64,000 bases of DNA from Salipaludibacillus daqingensis (GCF_029891575.1 NZ_JARZHF010000010.1:1-64000); one strand, 5' to 3'. Numbered from the stretch's first letter, positions 19,554 through 28,789 are shown. The notes: a model not told the origin generated them from the sequence alone. Numbers and translations are program-made.

Positions 19554-19594
19554 CCCTAACCTTTCATTAAAATACTATGGGTTAGGGTTTTTTT
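19554..19594 (+). terminator. Rho-independent terminator after the catabolic unit
   Basis: CCCTAACC (19554-19561) pairs with GGTTAGGG (19580-19587), followed by seven T residues. It marks the end of the transcript that includes the creatininase gene. The gap 19522-19948 otherwise contains only a family 1 repeat and the promoter region of the next gene. Confidence 0.85.
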
Positions 19595-19714
19595 ACAACT
19601 ATGCTCAAAGGTGGTTGATATGCGAATAGGTTTAATTCAAAAGGACATAATTCTCTGACTGTTAAAGTTGAAGTAATACATATTTCCATCCTCATTCACC
19701 ACTAATATGCTCAG

Positions 19715-19782
19715 TGCCACATGGGGACGGTTCTCATGTGGCATTTTCCATTTAATTACATTGATGCGTGAGAACCGTCCCC
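19715..19782. repeat. Family 1 repeat, complete form
   Basis: TGCCACATG (19715-19723) and CATGTGGCA (19735-19743) form a perfect stem around GGGGACGGTTCT, and a reverse-complement arm GAGAACCGTCCCC ends at 19782. So one copy can fold either as a small hairpin or as a long arm-to-arm stem. The spacer ATTTAATTACATTGATGCG is almost the same as in the copy at 5844-5914. Confidence 0.85.
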
Positions 19783-19948
19783 GTTCATCACTCGTTTACC
19801 AGAAAATAATTTATAATGGTTATTCCTGTATTTTTCCCCCTTATAAACTGTATAATATGTCACGTGCATTGTACTTAGAGTTTTGATCTATTTTATTTGG
19901 TTGAAAGAAACGAATAAATAGAAATTATTTTCTTAAAGGAGAATTCCG

Positions 19949-20398
19949 ATGGCTAAAGCAGAAGAAAGAATTCATGACGAACTGGTAGACTCCCTTCAAG
20001 GAGAGAAAATCGTCACACTCGTAACAAAAGACGCAGAAACAAACGAACCTGAACTAAGCATTATTTCTTGGTTAGTCGCTCACCCAGGTGGCAAAACAAT
20101 TAAATTCGCAGTGGGACATAATGCAGACTCTGCAACAAACATTCAAGAGAATCCACAGATCGTTCTTGGTGTAACGGGAGCGGAGAGTTGCTATTCTATT
20201 AAAGGGAAAGCGACAGTCTCCGACGTGATTGAGAAAACGATGAAATTACGCGTGATTACGGTGGAAGTAGAATCTGTTAAAGATGTTATTTTCTATGGTG
20301 GTAAAATCACGTCCGAAACAACCTACGAAAAAACATATGATCCAAAACTCGCTGAAAAGCTGGACTCTGAAATATACAGTTTATTAAACGAAGCATAA
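19949..20398 (+). CDS. Pyridoxamine 5'-phosphate oxidase-fold (FMN-binding split barrel) protein
   Basis: A 149-residue cytosolic protein with a split-barrel flavin-binding fold of the PPOX family. The stretch EPELSIISWLVAHPGGKTIKF followed by NPQIVLGVTG is typical. It is too short and lacks the motifs for a true PdxH, so the substrate and even flavin use are uncertain. The start follows AAAGGAGAATTCCG. Monocistronic, ending with a terminator at 20540-20583. Confidence 0.75.
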   Translation: MAKAEERIHDELVDSLQGEKIVTLVTKDAETNEPELSIISWLVAHPGGKTIKFAVGHNADSATNIQENPQIVLGVTGAESCYSIKGKATVSDVIEKTMKLRVITVEVESVKDVIFYGGKITSETTYEKTYDPKLAEKLDSEIYSLLNEA

Positions 20399-20539
20399 AA
20401 GACGACATCATCGCTTTTATATAAGGATTTAAACTGTATGGAGAACTCAAATAATTATTTCCTTTCAGTCAATTAGATCTATGTGTAATTTGAGAACTAC
20501 CTTCTTTTGCAAAAAATTTAGCGAGCTTATTTATCATAA

Positions 20540-20583
20540 ACGACCTGAACGTCACAATCATCACCGACGTTCAGGTCGTTTTT
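20540..20583 (+). terminator. Terminator of the recurring GACCTGAACGT type
   Basis: ACGACCTGAACGTC (20540-20553) pairs perfectly with GACGTTCAGGTCGT (20566-20579), followed by T residues. The same arm core recurs at 24522 and, with a paired change, at 58936. It is about 140 bp past the PPOX-fold stop. Confidence 0.88.
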
Positions 20584-20637
20584 ATGTGGTTTCGGATCGC
20601 ATTATATTTAAGAGTTTTTTCACTTATCCACCCACTC

Positions 20638-20660
20638 ATTGCCGAACAAGAACCGTCCCC
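20638..20660. repeat. Family 1 repeat, right arm only
   Basis: TTGCCGAAC followed by AAGAACCGTCCCC, matching the right arm of complete copies. No left arm is visible upstream. A frame of 100 codons at 20481-20783 runs through the terminator and this repeat and is not a gene. Confidence 0.7.
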
Positions 20661-20811
20661 ATTCCCCACTCATTCACCTCTCGGTTGGTTATTCATAGAT
20701 TAGTTATAAATAGGCGAATAAGTGGTAAGGGGGTAAATGAGGATAAATTAGTATTTACCTTGGATGTGAAAATGGTACAATAATAGAGGTAAAAAAAGAT
20801 GGAGGGTTACT

Positions 20812-21909
20812 ATGAAAATTAAACTAGGATTGTTATATGGTGGGAAATCCGCTGAACATAACGTATCATTACAAACTGCAAAAGCTGTTATTAAAGCTTT
20901 AGACTTAACAAAATATGAAGTCCATCCAATATATATTTCTGAAACTGGGGAGTGGGCCAGAGGAACGCAACTGGAAGGCCCAGTGGAAGATGTGAAGAAG
21001 CTTCAATTGAAAGAAGCAGGGGAAAAGATTTCTCCCGTTGCGTTAAATTCTGAAATCTTCCCAGTTCCAGGAAATTCTGAAAGCCAAACGAAGGATGAGA
21101 AGCTCGATGTAGTTTTCCCATTGCTTCATGGACCGAATGGGGAAGATGGAACAGTGCAAGGGTTATTAGAACTGTTGAACATCCCTTATGTTGGTAACGA
21201 AGTTCTGGCGTCTGCTGCCGGAATGGATAAAGTCATGATGAAAAACATTTATGAGCAGGCTGGCATTAAGCAGCCACAATATGTATGGTACATTCGAAGT
21301 CAATGGGAAAAGGATGCCGAAGCGGCTTACGAAAACGTTGAAAAAAATCTAGGCTATCCTTGTTTTGTTAAACCGGCGAACTTAGGTTCAAGTGTTGGAA
21401 TCAGTAAATGTGAGGACCGAAAAAGTTTAGAAAAAGCCTTTGTAGAAGCCTTTGAATATGATCGAAAAATCATTATAGAAGAAGGCATCGACGGTCGAGA
21501 ATTGGAAATCGCTGTTTTAGGTAATGATGATCCTGAATGTTCTGTTGTGGGCGAAATCGTTCCGAAAGCAGGTTTTTATGACTACAAAGCGAAATATGAG
21601 GATGGCAGCACTGGACTTATTATCCCTGCTGACATTACGAAGGAACAATATGAAGAAATAAAGAATGTAGCGATTCAATCGTTTAAAGCTCTTGATGGCT
21701 CCGGATTAGTTCGTGCTGACTTCTTTTTAACAAAAGAGGGAGACGTGCTCATGAACGAAGTGAACACGATGCCGGGCTTTACACCATTTAGTATGTTCCC
21801 GATGCTATGGCAGGAATCAGGCTTGTCGTACACGAAGCTGATAGAAAAACTAGTGGAACTCGGCATAGAGCGTCATGAGGAGAAACAGAAGATTAAACAC
21901 ACATTTTAA
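20812..21909 (+). CDS. ddl: D-alanine--D-alanine ligase
   Basis: Joins two D-alanines using ATP, giving the dipeptide that MurF adds to the peptidoglycan precursor; cytosolic. A full-length 365-residue ATP-grasp enzyme: [17 protein letters not shown] at the N-terminus, [19 protein letters not shown] near 101, [13 protein letters not shown] near 190, [17 protein letters not shown] near 222 and [17 protein letters not shown] near 314. The larger omega-loop form with insertions is normal for Bacillaceae. The start follows GGAGGGTTACT. murF follows 153 bp downstream after a hairpin. Confidence 0.96.
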   Translation: MKIKLGLLYGGKSAEHNVSLQTAKAVIKALDLTKYEVHPIYISETGEWARGTQLEGPVEDVKKLQLKEAGEKISPVALNSEIFPVPGNSESQTKDEKLDVVFPLLHGPNGEDGTVQGLLELLNIPYVGNEVLASAAGMDKVMMKNIYEQAGIKQPQYVWYIRSQWEKDAEAAYENVEKNLGYPCFVKPANLGSSVGISKCEDRKSLEKAFVEAFEYDRKIIIEEGIDGRELEIAVLGNDDPECSVVGEIVPKAGFYDYKAKYEDGSTGLIIPADITKEQYEEIKNVAIQSFKALDGSGLVRADFFLTKEGDVLMNEVNTMPGFTPFSMFPMLWQESGLSYTKLIEKLVELGIERHEEKQKIKHTF

Positions 21910-21925
21910 GGCTAAAAATAGGAAT

Positions 21926-21957
21926 GAGGTTGACTCCGTTTTGAGTCAGCCTCCTTT
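21926..21957 (+). terminator. Hairpin between ddl and murF
   Basis: GAGGTTGACTC (21926-21936) pairs with GAGTCAGCCTC (21943-21953), with one G-T pair, and CTTTT follows. A plausible terminator or partial terminator between ddl and murF. Confidence 0.7.
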
Positions 21958-22062
21958 TACATAGGATAACTGAAAGTAAAGTGGAGAGTTCAAGCTGAAA
22001 AGCAACTACTTATATTTTTTCAAAAAGAGAAATAACACGTTTGACACGAAGGAGCGAGTACG

Positions 22063-23433
22063 ATGATAAAGAGGACATTTAAAGATATTGCGGTGTGGGT
22101 GAACGGAGAAGCTGTTGGCACAGAGGCTAATCTTGTGGAGATTTCAGGTGTTTCAACAGATACGAGAACGATACAAAAAGGAAATCTGTATATTCCTATT
22201 GTTGGCGAGAACTTTAATGGCCACGATTTTGTGACAGGAGCAGTCGAAAACGGTGCAGTTGGAGCGATTTGGCAAAAAGATCAGCCAAATCCTCCCGCCG
22301 ATGTCCCACTGATCTATGTGGAGGACACGTTATTGGCATTGCAGGATTTAGCAAAAAATTATTTGGCGAGTCTACCAACAAAAGTCGTCGCAATTACTGG
22401 GAGTAACGGGAAAACAACGACGAAGGATATGGTCACCTCTGTACTTTCAACGACGTATAAAGTTCAAAAAACGGTGGGGAATTACAATAACCACATCGGA
22501 ATGCCGTTGACGATTCTTCAGTTAGAAGAAGACACGGAAATAGCTGTGTTGGAAATGGGAATGAGTGGAAGAGGAGAAATCGAGCTTCTTTCTAAGCTTG
22601 CAAAACCTGAGGCTGCGATCATCACAAATATTGGCGAGTCTCATCTACAGGATTTAGGTTCGCGGGAAGGCATTTCGGAAGCGAAATTTGAAATAACAGC
22701 AGGTCTGCGAGAAAACGGGACACTCGTGATCCATGGGGATGAGCCGCTATTAACAGAAAAAGTCGAACACACTTCCTTTCATGTCATGACCTTTGGTAGC
22801 ACAGAGAAGAACGACTATTATCCGATGCAAATCGAACAAAAGAGTGACGGCACCCATTTTACGATAGAAAGAGGGGGAACAACGGAATTTTTTATTCCGG
22901 TTCTCGGCAAACACAATATCAATAATGCCCTCTCTGCGATCGCCATTGCACAACAGTTGAATGTGTCAATTCCGGACATTAAAAAAGGGTTAGAAACAAT
23001 CAAAATTACAGGGATGCGAACGGAATTGATCCAAGGAAAAGATGGCGTGGCGTTTATTAATGATGCCTATAATGCCAGCCCTACTTCGATGCGAGCTGCG
23101 ATTGAATTGCTTCAAGACTTAAAGCAATATAACAAAAAAATCGTAGTCTTAGGGGATATGTTGGAACTAGGTGATAAGGAAGTTGCTTTTCACTTTGAAG
23201 TTGGAAAAGGAATCGACACGAATAAAATCGATTATGTTTTCACGTTTGGTGAACTGGGTAGAAACATTGCAGAAGGCGCAAAAGAGAATTTTTCCGAAAA
23301 TCGAGTTTTTGCATACGATGACAAACAAGCGTTGATCGCTAAACTAAAGGATACGGTAGATGACGGGGATATTGTCTTAGTGAAAGGCTCCCGCGGCATG
23401 AAATTAGAAGAAGTTGTCACTGCACTAGCATAA
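22063..23433 (+). CDS. murF: UDP-N-acetylmuramoyl-tripeptide--D-alanyl-D-alanine ligase
   Basis: Adds D-Ala-D-Ala to the UDP-MurNAc-tripeptide in the last cytosolic step of the peptidoglycan precursor. A full-length 456-residue Mur ligase: STDTR near residue 33, P-loop AITGSNGKTTTKD near 111, NYNNHIGMPLT near 140, the ATPase-region glutamate in LEMGMSGRGEIELL near 165, and the C-terminal INDAYNASPTSM near 330. The start follows AAGGAGCGAGTACG. It is the usual partner of ddl upstream and is followed by a repeat copy. Confidence 0.96.
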   Translation: MIKRTFKDIAVWVNGEAVGTEANLVEISGVSTDTRTIQKGNLYIPIVGENFNGHDFVTGAVENGAVGAIWQKDQPNPPADVPLIYVEDTLLALQDLAKNYLASLPTKVVAITGSNGKTTTKDMVTSVLSTTYKVQKTVGNYNNHIGMPLTILQLEEDTEIAVLEMGMSGRGEIELLSKLAKPEAAIITNIGESHLQDLGSREGISEAKFEITAGLRENGTLVIHGDEPLLTEKVEHTSFHVMTFGSTEKNDYYPMQIEQKSDGTHFTIERGGTTEFFIPVLGKHNINNALSAIAIAQQLNVSIPDIKKGLETIKITGMRTELIQGKDGVAFINDAYNASPTSMRAAIELLQDLKQYNKKIVVLGDMLELGDKEVAFHFEVGKGIDTNKIDYVFTFGELGRNIAEGAKENFSENRVFAYDDKQALIAKLKDTVDDGDIVLVKGSRGMKLEEVVTALA

Positions 23434-23438
23434 TTTTG

Positions 23439-23480
23439 TGCCGAATGAGTGTGCCGAATGGGGACGGTTCTCATTCCTCA
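23439..23480. repeat. Family 1 repeat, left arm only
   Basis: GTGCCGAATG occurs twice in tandem (23439-23460), followed by GGGGACGGTTCTCATTC. No right arm is seen before the fda gene. It begins a few bases after the murF stop. Confidence 0.75.
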
Positions 23481-23584
23481 ATATATAAACGAATATTCTA
23501 ATTATTCCCTTTAAGATGTTACAATGGACATGATTGATCATTAGTAATGCAATGAAGTCTAACTACTTTAAAGGAGTGAGATGA

Positions 23585-24481
23585 ATGCAGGAGAAACATT
23601 TAGAACGAATGAGGAACGGAAAAGGGTTTATTGCAGCACTTGACCAGAGTGGTGGAAGTACGCCTAAGGCGCTTGCTGCATACGGTGTAACAGAAAATGA
23701 GTATAACACCGAAGCGGAAATGTTTGATCTTGTCCATGAGATGAGAACGCGAATCATTACTGCACCAGCATTCGATTCGGAGCATATCCTCGGCGCCATT
23801 TTATTTGAGCAAACAATGGATCGCCAAATCGAAGGTAAATATACCGGAGAGTACTTAGCAGAGAAAAAGGAAATTGCACCAATCCTTAAAGTAGATAAAG
23901 GACTTGCCGATCTTTCTAATGGTGTTCAGAAGATGAAACCCATCGATGATCTCAGCGACACACTGGAAAGGGCCAACCAGCGTGGTATGTTCGGAACAAA
24001 AATGCGTTCTGTGATTAAAGAGGCAAACAAAGATGGTATTAAAGAAGTGGTTGATCAGCAATTCGAAATCGGCAAACAGATTATCGATGCAGGACTTGTG
24101 CCAATCATTGAGCCGGAAGTAGATATTCATAGCGCCGATAAAGAGGAATCGGAAGAAATACTAAAACAAGAAATCAACAAACATCTTGATCAACTAAAAG
24201 AGAATGAGCTTGTGATGTTGAAGCTAACGATTCCCACGAATCCGAATCTCTATAAAGAGCTTATCGATCATCCAAAAGTTGTTCGCGTAGTGGCTTTATC
24301 TGGTGGATATGCAAGAGACGAAGCAAACGCAAAGCTAAAAGATAACGACGGACTAATCGCAAGTTTCTCTAGAGCTTTAAGCGAAAACTTAAGTGTCCGT
24401 CAGTCTGATGAAGAATTTAATGCAGCATTAAAAGAAGCGGTTGAATCGATTTATGACGCATCTGTAAATAAACATAGCTAA
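23585..24481 (+). CDS. fda: Class I fructose-bisphosphate aldolase
   Basis: Cleaves fructose-1,6-bisphosphate to dihydroxyacetone phosphate and glyceraldehyde-3-phosphate; cytosolic glycolysis and gluconeogenesis. A 298-residue Schiff-base (metal-free) aldolase of the staphylococcal Fda type: [14 protein letters not shown] near residue 19, [21 protein letters not shown] near 58, [12 protein letters not shown] near 176 and the Lys in [11 protein letters not shown] near 215. The start follows AAGGAGTGAGATGA. Its last 57 bp have a close partial copy at 54693-54749. It ends with a terminator at 24521. Confidence 0.94.
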   Translation: MQEKHLERMRNGKGFIAALDQSGGSTPKALAAYGVTENEYNTEAEMFDLVHEMRTRIITAPAFDSEHILGAILFEQTMDRQIEGKYTGEYLAEKKEIAPILKVDKGLADLSNGVQKMKPIDDLSDTLERANQRGMFGTKMRSVIKEANKDGIKEVVDQQFEIGKQIIDAGLVPIIEPEVDIHSADKEESEEILKQEINKHLDQLKENELVMLKLTIPTNPNLYKELIDHPKVVRVVALSGGYARDEANAKLKDNDGLIASFSRALSENLSVRQSDEEFNAALKEAVESIYDASVNKHS

Positions 24482-24520
24482 CAAAAAAGCATCTAATTAC
24501 TACTAGCCCGTAAGTTTATA

Positions 24521-24567
24521 AAAAGACCTGAACGTGAGTCTCGACCAACGTTCAGGTCTTTTTTTGC
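24521..24567 (+). terminator. Terminator of the recurring GACCTGAACGT type
   Basis: AAAGACCTGAACGT (24522-24535) pairs perfectly with ACGTTCAGGTCTTT (24548-24561), followed by more T residues. It ends the fda transcript. Same arm core as the terminator at 20540. Confidence 0.9.
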
Positions 24568-24612
24568 TTTAGGTTGCTTTCTTTAAGGAGCCTTCCACTG
24601 ATATATTTAATT

Positions 24613-24634
24613 ATTGCCGAACGAGAACCGTCCG
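24613..24634. repeat. Family 1 repeat, right arm cut short
   Basis: TTGCCGAAC and GAGAACCGTCC match the right arm of complete copies, but the final CC is replaced by GGGACTGCTGAAAAAGTC, a sequence that looks like an insertion-sequence end. The rest of the gap to 24921 is AT-rich without a gene; GGGGCAGGCACCT at 24912-24924 matches the inverse of a motif at 54679. Confidence 0.6.
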
Positions 24635-24921
24635 GGACTGCTGAAAAAGTCATTTTAGCGATTTTAAAATGCATGATAATTCAATTCAACTTATTACAGA
24701 GGTATTGATCCTAGCAGGGGAAGTATTAATGCCTTCTTAGAAGGTCACTGAGAATAACAGTTATTTTCTTCTTACAATAACCTCTAAAGATTATTAGTTA
24801 TGATGATAACCTCGGGGTGTTATCATTGTTATTGTTGGAGATAACTTCAAATTGGTGTTCTTAAAATTGATTCATTACAAGTCGTGTTCGTCGGTTTGTA
24901 TTGACAATGAGGGGCAGGCAC

Positions 24922-25383
24922 CTATTTAAGTTGATGATAAGAAAAAATCTCTTCATCAAATTCCTGATCGATGAGGCCGGTGTTTTTAAATCCGTGCTTT
25001 TCATAAAAAGTTTTCGCATTCAGGTTATTTTTAGTGACACTTAATACAATTTCATTCACATCAAAACGAGTGAATATATATTCTTTTACAACGGGTATAA
25101 ATGCGCTTCCTAAACCTTTCCCTTGATGGTCGCGGTCAATCATAAACCGGTCCAACCAAATGTACTTTTCTTCTTTGTTTTCTGCCCCGATCATCATAAA
25201 GCCTACAGCTTCCTCTTTGAAAAATAAGCCATAGCATGTCCAATGATTTTTCGTATCGTATATCGATTCCAGCAGAGAAATTTCATTGCTCTCAATGAAT
25301 GATTGTTGGCTTTCATCCATTTTTAAAGAAACTACTTGTCGCCAGTTTGATGAATCTACAGGGTGAATTTTTAAATCTTTCAT
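24922..25383 (-). CDS. GNAT family N-acetyltransferase
   Basis: A 153-residue GNAT acetyltransferase. The acetyl-CoA pyrophosphate-binding motif is seen in DRDHQGKGLGSAFIPVV near residue 90, and the C-terminal NAKTFYEKHGFKNTG near 125 is typical. It resembles the spermidine/spermine (BltD/PaiA-like) group, but the substrate is not certain. The ATG at 25383 is chosen because TGGAGTGTATAAA precedes it; an open extension of 15 codons upstream has no such site. Monocistronic on the minus strand. Confidence 0.85.
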   Translation of the reverse strand: MKDLKIHPVDSSNWRQVVSLKMDESQQSFIESNEISLLESIYDTKNHWTCYGLFFKEEAVGFMMIGAENKEEKYIWLDRFMIDRDHQGKGLGSAFIPVVKEYIFTRFDVNEIVLSVTKNNLNAKTFYEKHGFKNTGLIDQEFDEEIFSYHQLK

Positions 25384-25989
25384 TTTATACACTCCATTCA
25401 GAAAGGTTGCCTTGTTGAGTTTTCTCATTTAAAACTGAATCACGTAGGTGCCACCAACACCTATTATAGCTTTAACGATCAAAGCATCCAAAATTGAAGC
25501 TATCAATCTATAACCAATCCCCGCATGTTTATCATATTTCATTTTCTTTCTCTTATATAGTGATGTATGACAACTCGCAACGGTCACAAGACGCTCTCTC
25601 TAGTGACCGTCTTTCATCAAAATCAGTATTTCTTTGAGGTGTGCATGAGTGTTTTTGTCTGATTAAAAAAATCTTAGGGTAAAGAAGTTCATTTATTGAT
25701 TCTAAAACATTTATCCCTTTTAATTAACAAAAAATACCATAAATTTGTTCTATATTATTTATAAGCAAATCAGAGGATCAAGACTCCCGTCCTTTCCTAC
25801 TGCATGCGAGCAAATGTAAGTTTAACTGTTAGATATTAAAGGAATGCCAATTTATATCCATCTTACATGTGTTTGATTAGGAGCGTAAAGAGGACTGTTT
25901 AGCCCGTAAATTTACGTTATTTGGTCTCGTTAGGTTTCCAATGACTTGATCAATAAATTTGCACGATGACTTATCTTTAGGAGGTACAA
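25384..25989. other. Gene-free AT-rich gap
   Basis: I see no gene here. AGGTGCCACCAACACCT at 25445 echoes the GGTGCCTGACCCC-type motif. A hairpin of ACGGTCAC (25580-25587) with GTGACCGT (25603-25610) followed by CTTT lies near the middle. The EamA gene has a clear AGGAGG at the right edge. Confidence 0.5.
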
Positions 25990-26859
25990 ATGAGATTTAC
26001 GGGAGTAGGATTAGTTATATTAGCTGCTATATGCTGGGGCATTAGTGGAGGAATAGGGGATATTTTAATGGAAAAGGGCTGGGATCCTACTGTGATTTCA
26101 CTTTACCGAGGGGCAGTTGGTTTTATCTGTTTTTTCACGTGGTTTCTCTTGCGCTTTAGAAAAAACTGGAACGTCTCTCGACGGTTATTCATGTGGTCTT
26201 TATTGGCCGGTGTTGGGGTCGCTGGAAATTTCACTTTTTATTATTTAAGTATCGATGCGTCTAGTGTTGCTGTTGCCGCTACTTTAATGTACACCGCCCC
26301 CGTGTTCGTTCTTTTAATCTCCTTTTTATTACGCATAGAACGTTCGTCTTGGTTTAAATGGGGGTGTATTTTCGGTGTACTCATGGGTATTATCCTGCTT
26401 ACAGGTGCCTACGACATTGAATCGCTCTCAGTGAGTTTATTAGGGGCGGTAGCGGGGCTTGCTGCAGGTCTTTGCTATGCTTTATTTATTTTTGGGTTTA
26501 AAAATGCCTCTTCTATTGGAAAGCCACAGACCACTTTAACTATCGCCTTTTTATCATTCAGTCTCATCCTTATTGTCCTTGCAGATAATGAGGAAGCAGC
26601 CAGTGTGATGACGTCAAGTGACATAGGATGGTTTCTTCTATTGGGGATAGTGGGTGCTGGAATTTCCTTTATTTTTTATGTGATTGGCATTCGAAAAACT
26701 ACCGCGACAACTGCTTCGATGGTTGCCATGGTAGAGCCGGTAACAGCTTCATTATTTGGAGTTCTGCTTCTAGGAGAACATTTGACTATGATTCAACTTC
26801 TTGGAATGAGCCTCATCTTGATGACGGTCACCGTTCTTAGTGTGAAGAAGGGCAAATAA
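25990..26859 (+). CDS. EamA/DMT family transporter
   Basis: A 289-residue member of the drug/metabolite transporter superfamily with ten transmembrane helices in two EamA repeats (about 5-130 and 148-285). It begins MRFTGVGLVILAAICWGISG, with the typical glycine-rich first helix, and the MVAMVEPVTASLFGVLLLGE stretch at the end of the second repeat is characteristic. Such proteins are usually metabolite exporters; the substrate is unknown. The start follows TTAGGAGGTACAA. A bidirectional terminator separates it from the convergent FtsW-like gene. Confidence 0.9.
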   Translation: MRFTGVGLVILAAICWGISGGIGDILMEKGWDPTVISLYRGAVGFICFFTWFLLRFRKNWNVSRRLFMWSLLAGVGVAGNFTFYYLSIDASSVAVAATLMYTAPVFVLLISFLLRIERSSWFKWGCIFGVLMGIILLTGAYDIESLSVSLLGAVAGLAAGLCYALFIFGFKNASSIGKPQTTLTIAFLSFSLILIVLADNEEAASVMTSSDIGWFLLLGIVGAGISFIFYVIGIRKTTATTASMVAMVEPVTASLFGVLLLGEHLTMIQLLGMSLILMTVTVLSVKKGK

Positions 26860-26958
26860 ATAGAGTAAATGGGGCAATGTTTTATAAGAATCGCTTAGAA
26901 GTGGAGTAAACGATTCTAAATTCCTTTTAAAAAAATGGTTATAAAACATGCTGACAAA

Positions 26959-26997
26959 GTAACCCTCTTTTTCTTATAAAAAGAGGGTTACTTTTTT
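26959..26997. terminator. Bidirectional terminator
   Basis: GTAACCCTCTTTTT (26959-26972) pairs perfectly with AAAAAGAGGGTTAC (26978-26991), followed by TTTTTT on the plus side. It serves the EamA gene and probably the convergent FtsW-like gene. Confidence 0.9.
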
Positions 26998-27026
26998 AGT
27001 CGATAGGATTTATGAGTTTTGATGTG

Positions 27027-28358
27027 TCACTTTACTTTTACTATTGTAGGTTCAATTATATCCTTTCTTCGGTAAACGTTCAGGACGAGACCTAAAATGG
27101 CAGCGTAAAAAAGTAGCATACTTCCTCCATAACTAATAAATGGCAGGGAGACTCCCATGATCGGAACGATGCCTAAGCCCATGAGGATGTTCCAGAAGGC
27201 AGGAACGGCAATGAATGTTGCCCCGCCGATGACTAATAACCTCCCATATAAGTCCTTTGTTTTAAAAGCATTGGATGAAATTCGTAAAACAAACAGTAAT
27301 AGGATGAGGCAAAGGAAAATTCCGAATACCCAGCCAAGGGAATACACGAGATAAGGAAAAGCAAAATCAGTATGGGCTTCAGGAAGGGAATGGATAGACA
27401 AATCATTGAAGATCCCATTACCAAACCACCCTGCTTGTGACAGGACATCCTTGACTAAAATGTATATATATCCGTCTCCATTCGGGTCAGCAGTTGGATT
27501 AATAAAAGCCGCTAATCGATGAAAAAAATAACCACCGCGAGAGAAGCTGATCATGGCAAAGGTGAATAGGATACTAGCCGTTACCGTTGCATTGGCAATC
27601 ACTACCTTCATAGCTAATTTCTTACTGACATGTGAAAAAGTAAAGATCGTCATGATACTAAAAAAGTAAATGATCGTTAATGAAAAGTGAGGAAGCATGA
27701 AATAGAGAAATATCGGCGTCCAAAATAAGAAACATAATAAACATTGTTTTGACCAACTATTGAATGTATTAATCTTGGTGAGAAGACCAGTCCAAGCGAT
27801 AAAAAGAAAAAATAAAGAAAAAACCGTTGCATCGAAACTAAAATCCCCAAAAGATACAAATCTTTTTGCTCCATTCATTTCTCTTCCAAATAATAACGTA
27901 CATAGAAGTAAGGAAATACCTATGCCGTAGAAAGGGAGCCAAAAATTCTTCCATCTTCGATAATCAAAGAAAAGGAGTCCTAAAATGACTAGAATAGCTA
28001 GGGTGTACCAGATTGCCTGGCGACTAATAAAATAGGCGCTAGATAGTGATAATTCAGGAACTCCATTAATCAGTGGTAGGAAACTAATACTAGCAATTGT
28101 TAAAAATAGGGCAAGAAGAAGCCAATCGATCTTTGGTTTATGTAGCTGATTTAGTTTTTCTCCAATAGTATAGGGATTACCCATTTCTTGTATGGCCTTT
28201 TCTTCTGCTTCCGCTTTCGAAGACGCTCTTTTCTCGAAAGATTGGCTCAGCTCTTGTAGGTGATGGGTTAGTTCCTTTTTGATCATGCCATGTGCTTCTT
28301 TTGATTTCACTTTAGAGGTAACTTTACTTAAAAACTCCTCAAACCTGGAAGGGCTCAT
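27027..28358 (-). CDS. FtsW/RodA/SpoVE family protein with N-terminal HAAS domain
   Basis: A 443-residue membrane protein. Residues about 1-75 form a soluble alpha-helical HAAS-like domain (EEFLSKVTSKVKSKEAHGMIKKELTHHLQEL, then the AIQEMGNP motif). Residues about 80-435 hold some ten helices with SEDS-family features such as NGAKRFVSFG near 165 and the C-terminal FISYGGSMLL. SEDS proteins are peptidoglycan glycosyltransferases acting with a class B PBP; none is nearby. It overlaps the PadR-like gene by 4 bp and is the last gene of a sigma-PadR-FtsW operon. A dedicated role in an envelope stress response is inference. Confidence 0.88.
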   Translation of the reverse strand: MSPSRFEEFLSKVTSKVKSKEAHGMIKKELTHHLQELSQSFEKRASSKAEAEEKAIQEMGNPYTIGEKLNQLHKPKIDWLLLALFLTIASISFLPLINGVPELSLSSAYFISRQAIWYTLAILVILGLLFFDYRRWKNFWLPFYGIGISLLLCTLLFGREMNGAKRFVSFGDFSFDATVFSLFFLFIAWTGLLTKINTFNSWSKQCLLCFLFWTPIFLYFMLPHFSLTIIYFFSIMTIFTFSHVSKKLAMKVVIANATVTASILFTFAMISFSRGGYFFHRLAAFINPTADPNGDGYIYILVKDVLSQAGWFGNGIFNDLSIHSLPEAHTDFAFPYLVYSLGWVFGIFLCLILLLFVLRISSNAFKTKDLYGRLLVIGGATFIAVPAFWNILMGLGIVPIMGVSLPFISYGGSMLLFYAAILGLVLNVYRRKDIIEPTIVKVK

Positions 28359-28789
28359 GTAGACGCCTCCTCTAGTAAATGTTTTAGAGAAAATCGTTGT
28401 TTAGAGCTTACTTCCTTAGAAGCGGTTAAGTATTTTTTCCCTTTTGCAGCTAACGAATAATATTTTTTTTCATAGATCCAAGTCGAAGTGACAATCCCTT
28501 TCATTTCCATTGAGTGTAATAGTGTATATAGCAGCCCTTCCTTGTTTTGAAAACTAAGCTCATTTTTTTGAATGAGTAAAATTGATAGATCATATCCGTG
28601 CTTTGCTTCATGTTGAAGCGATTCCAATACAGCTACAAGGGTTTCCTCTTTCCAAGAATGAAGCTGTTGTTTAGATTGTCTTTCTCGAATCGCTTCTTTC
28701 ACGGCATTTTTTCGTTCATCAGAAAACAATAAGTTTTTAAAAACGGTTTTTTTCATGGAACTCTTCAGGTTATGGAATGGGTCTTTCAT
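28355..28789 (-). CDS. PadR-like transcriptional regulator
   Basis: A 144-residue protein. Residues about 48-130 match a PadR-type winged helix (LVAVLESLQHEAKHGYDLSILL ... YTLLHSMEMKGIVTS ... KKYYSLAAKGKKYL). The N-terminal 45 residues are basic and helical and are not part of the usual PadR fold. It lies between the sigma factor gene (3 bp gap) and the FtsW-like gene (4 bp overlap), so the three are one operon. PadR and HAAS domains commonly travel together. Whether it binds DNA or acts on the sigma factor is unknown. Confidence 0.8.
   Translation of the reverse strand: MKDPFHNLKSSMKKTVFKNLLFSDERKNAVKEAIRERQSKQQLHSWKEETLVAVLESLQHEAKHGYDLSILLIQKNELSFQNKEGLLYTLLHSMEMKGIVTSTWIYEKKYYSLAAKGKKYLTASKEVSSKQRFSLKHLLEEAST

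Noticed and set aside
20481-20783. 100-codon plus-strand frame
   Set aside because: It crosses a strong terminator and a repeat arm; it is intergenic.
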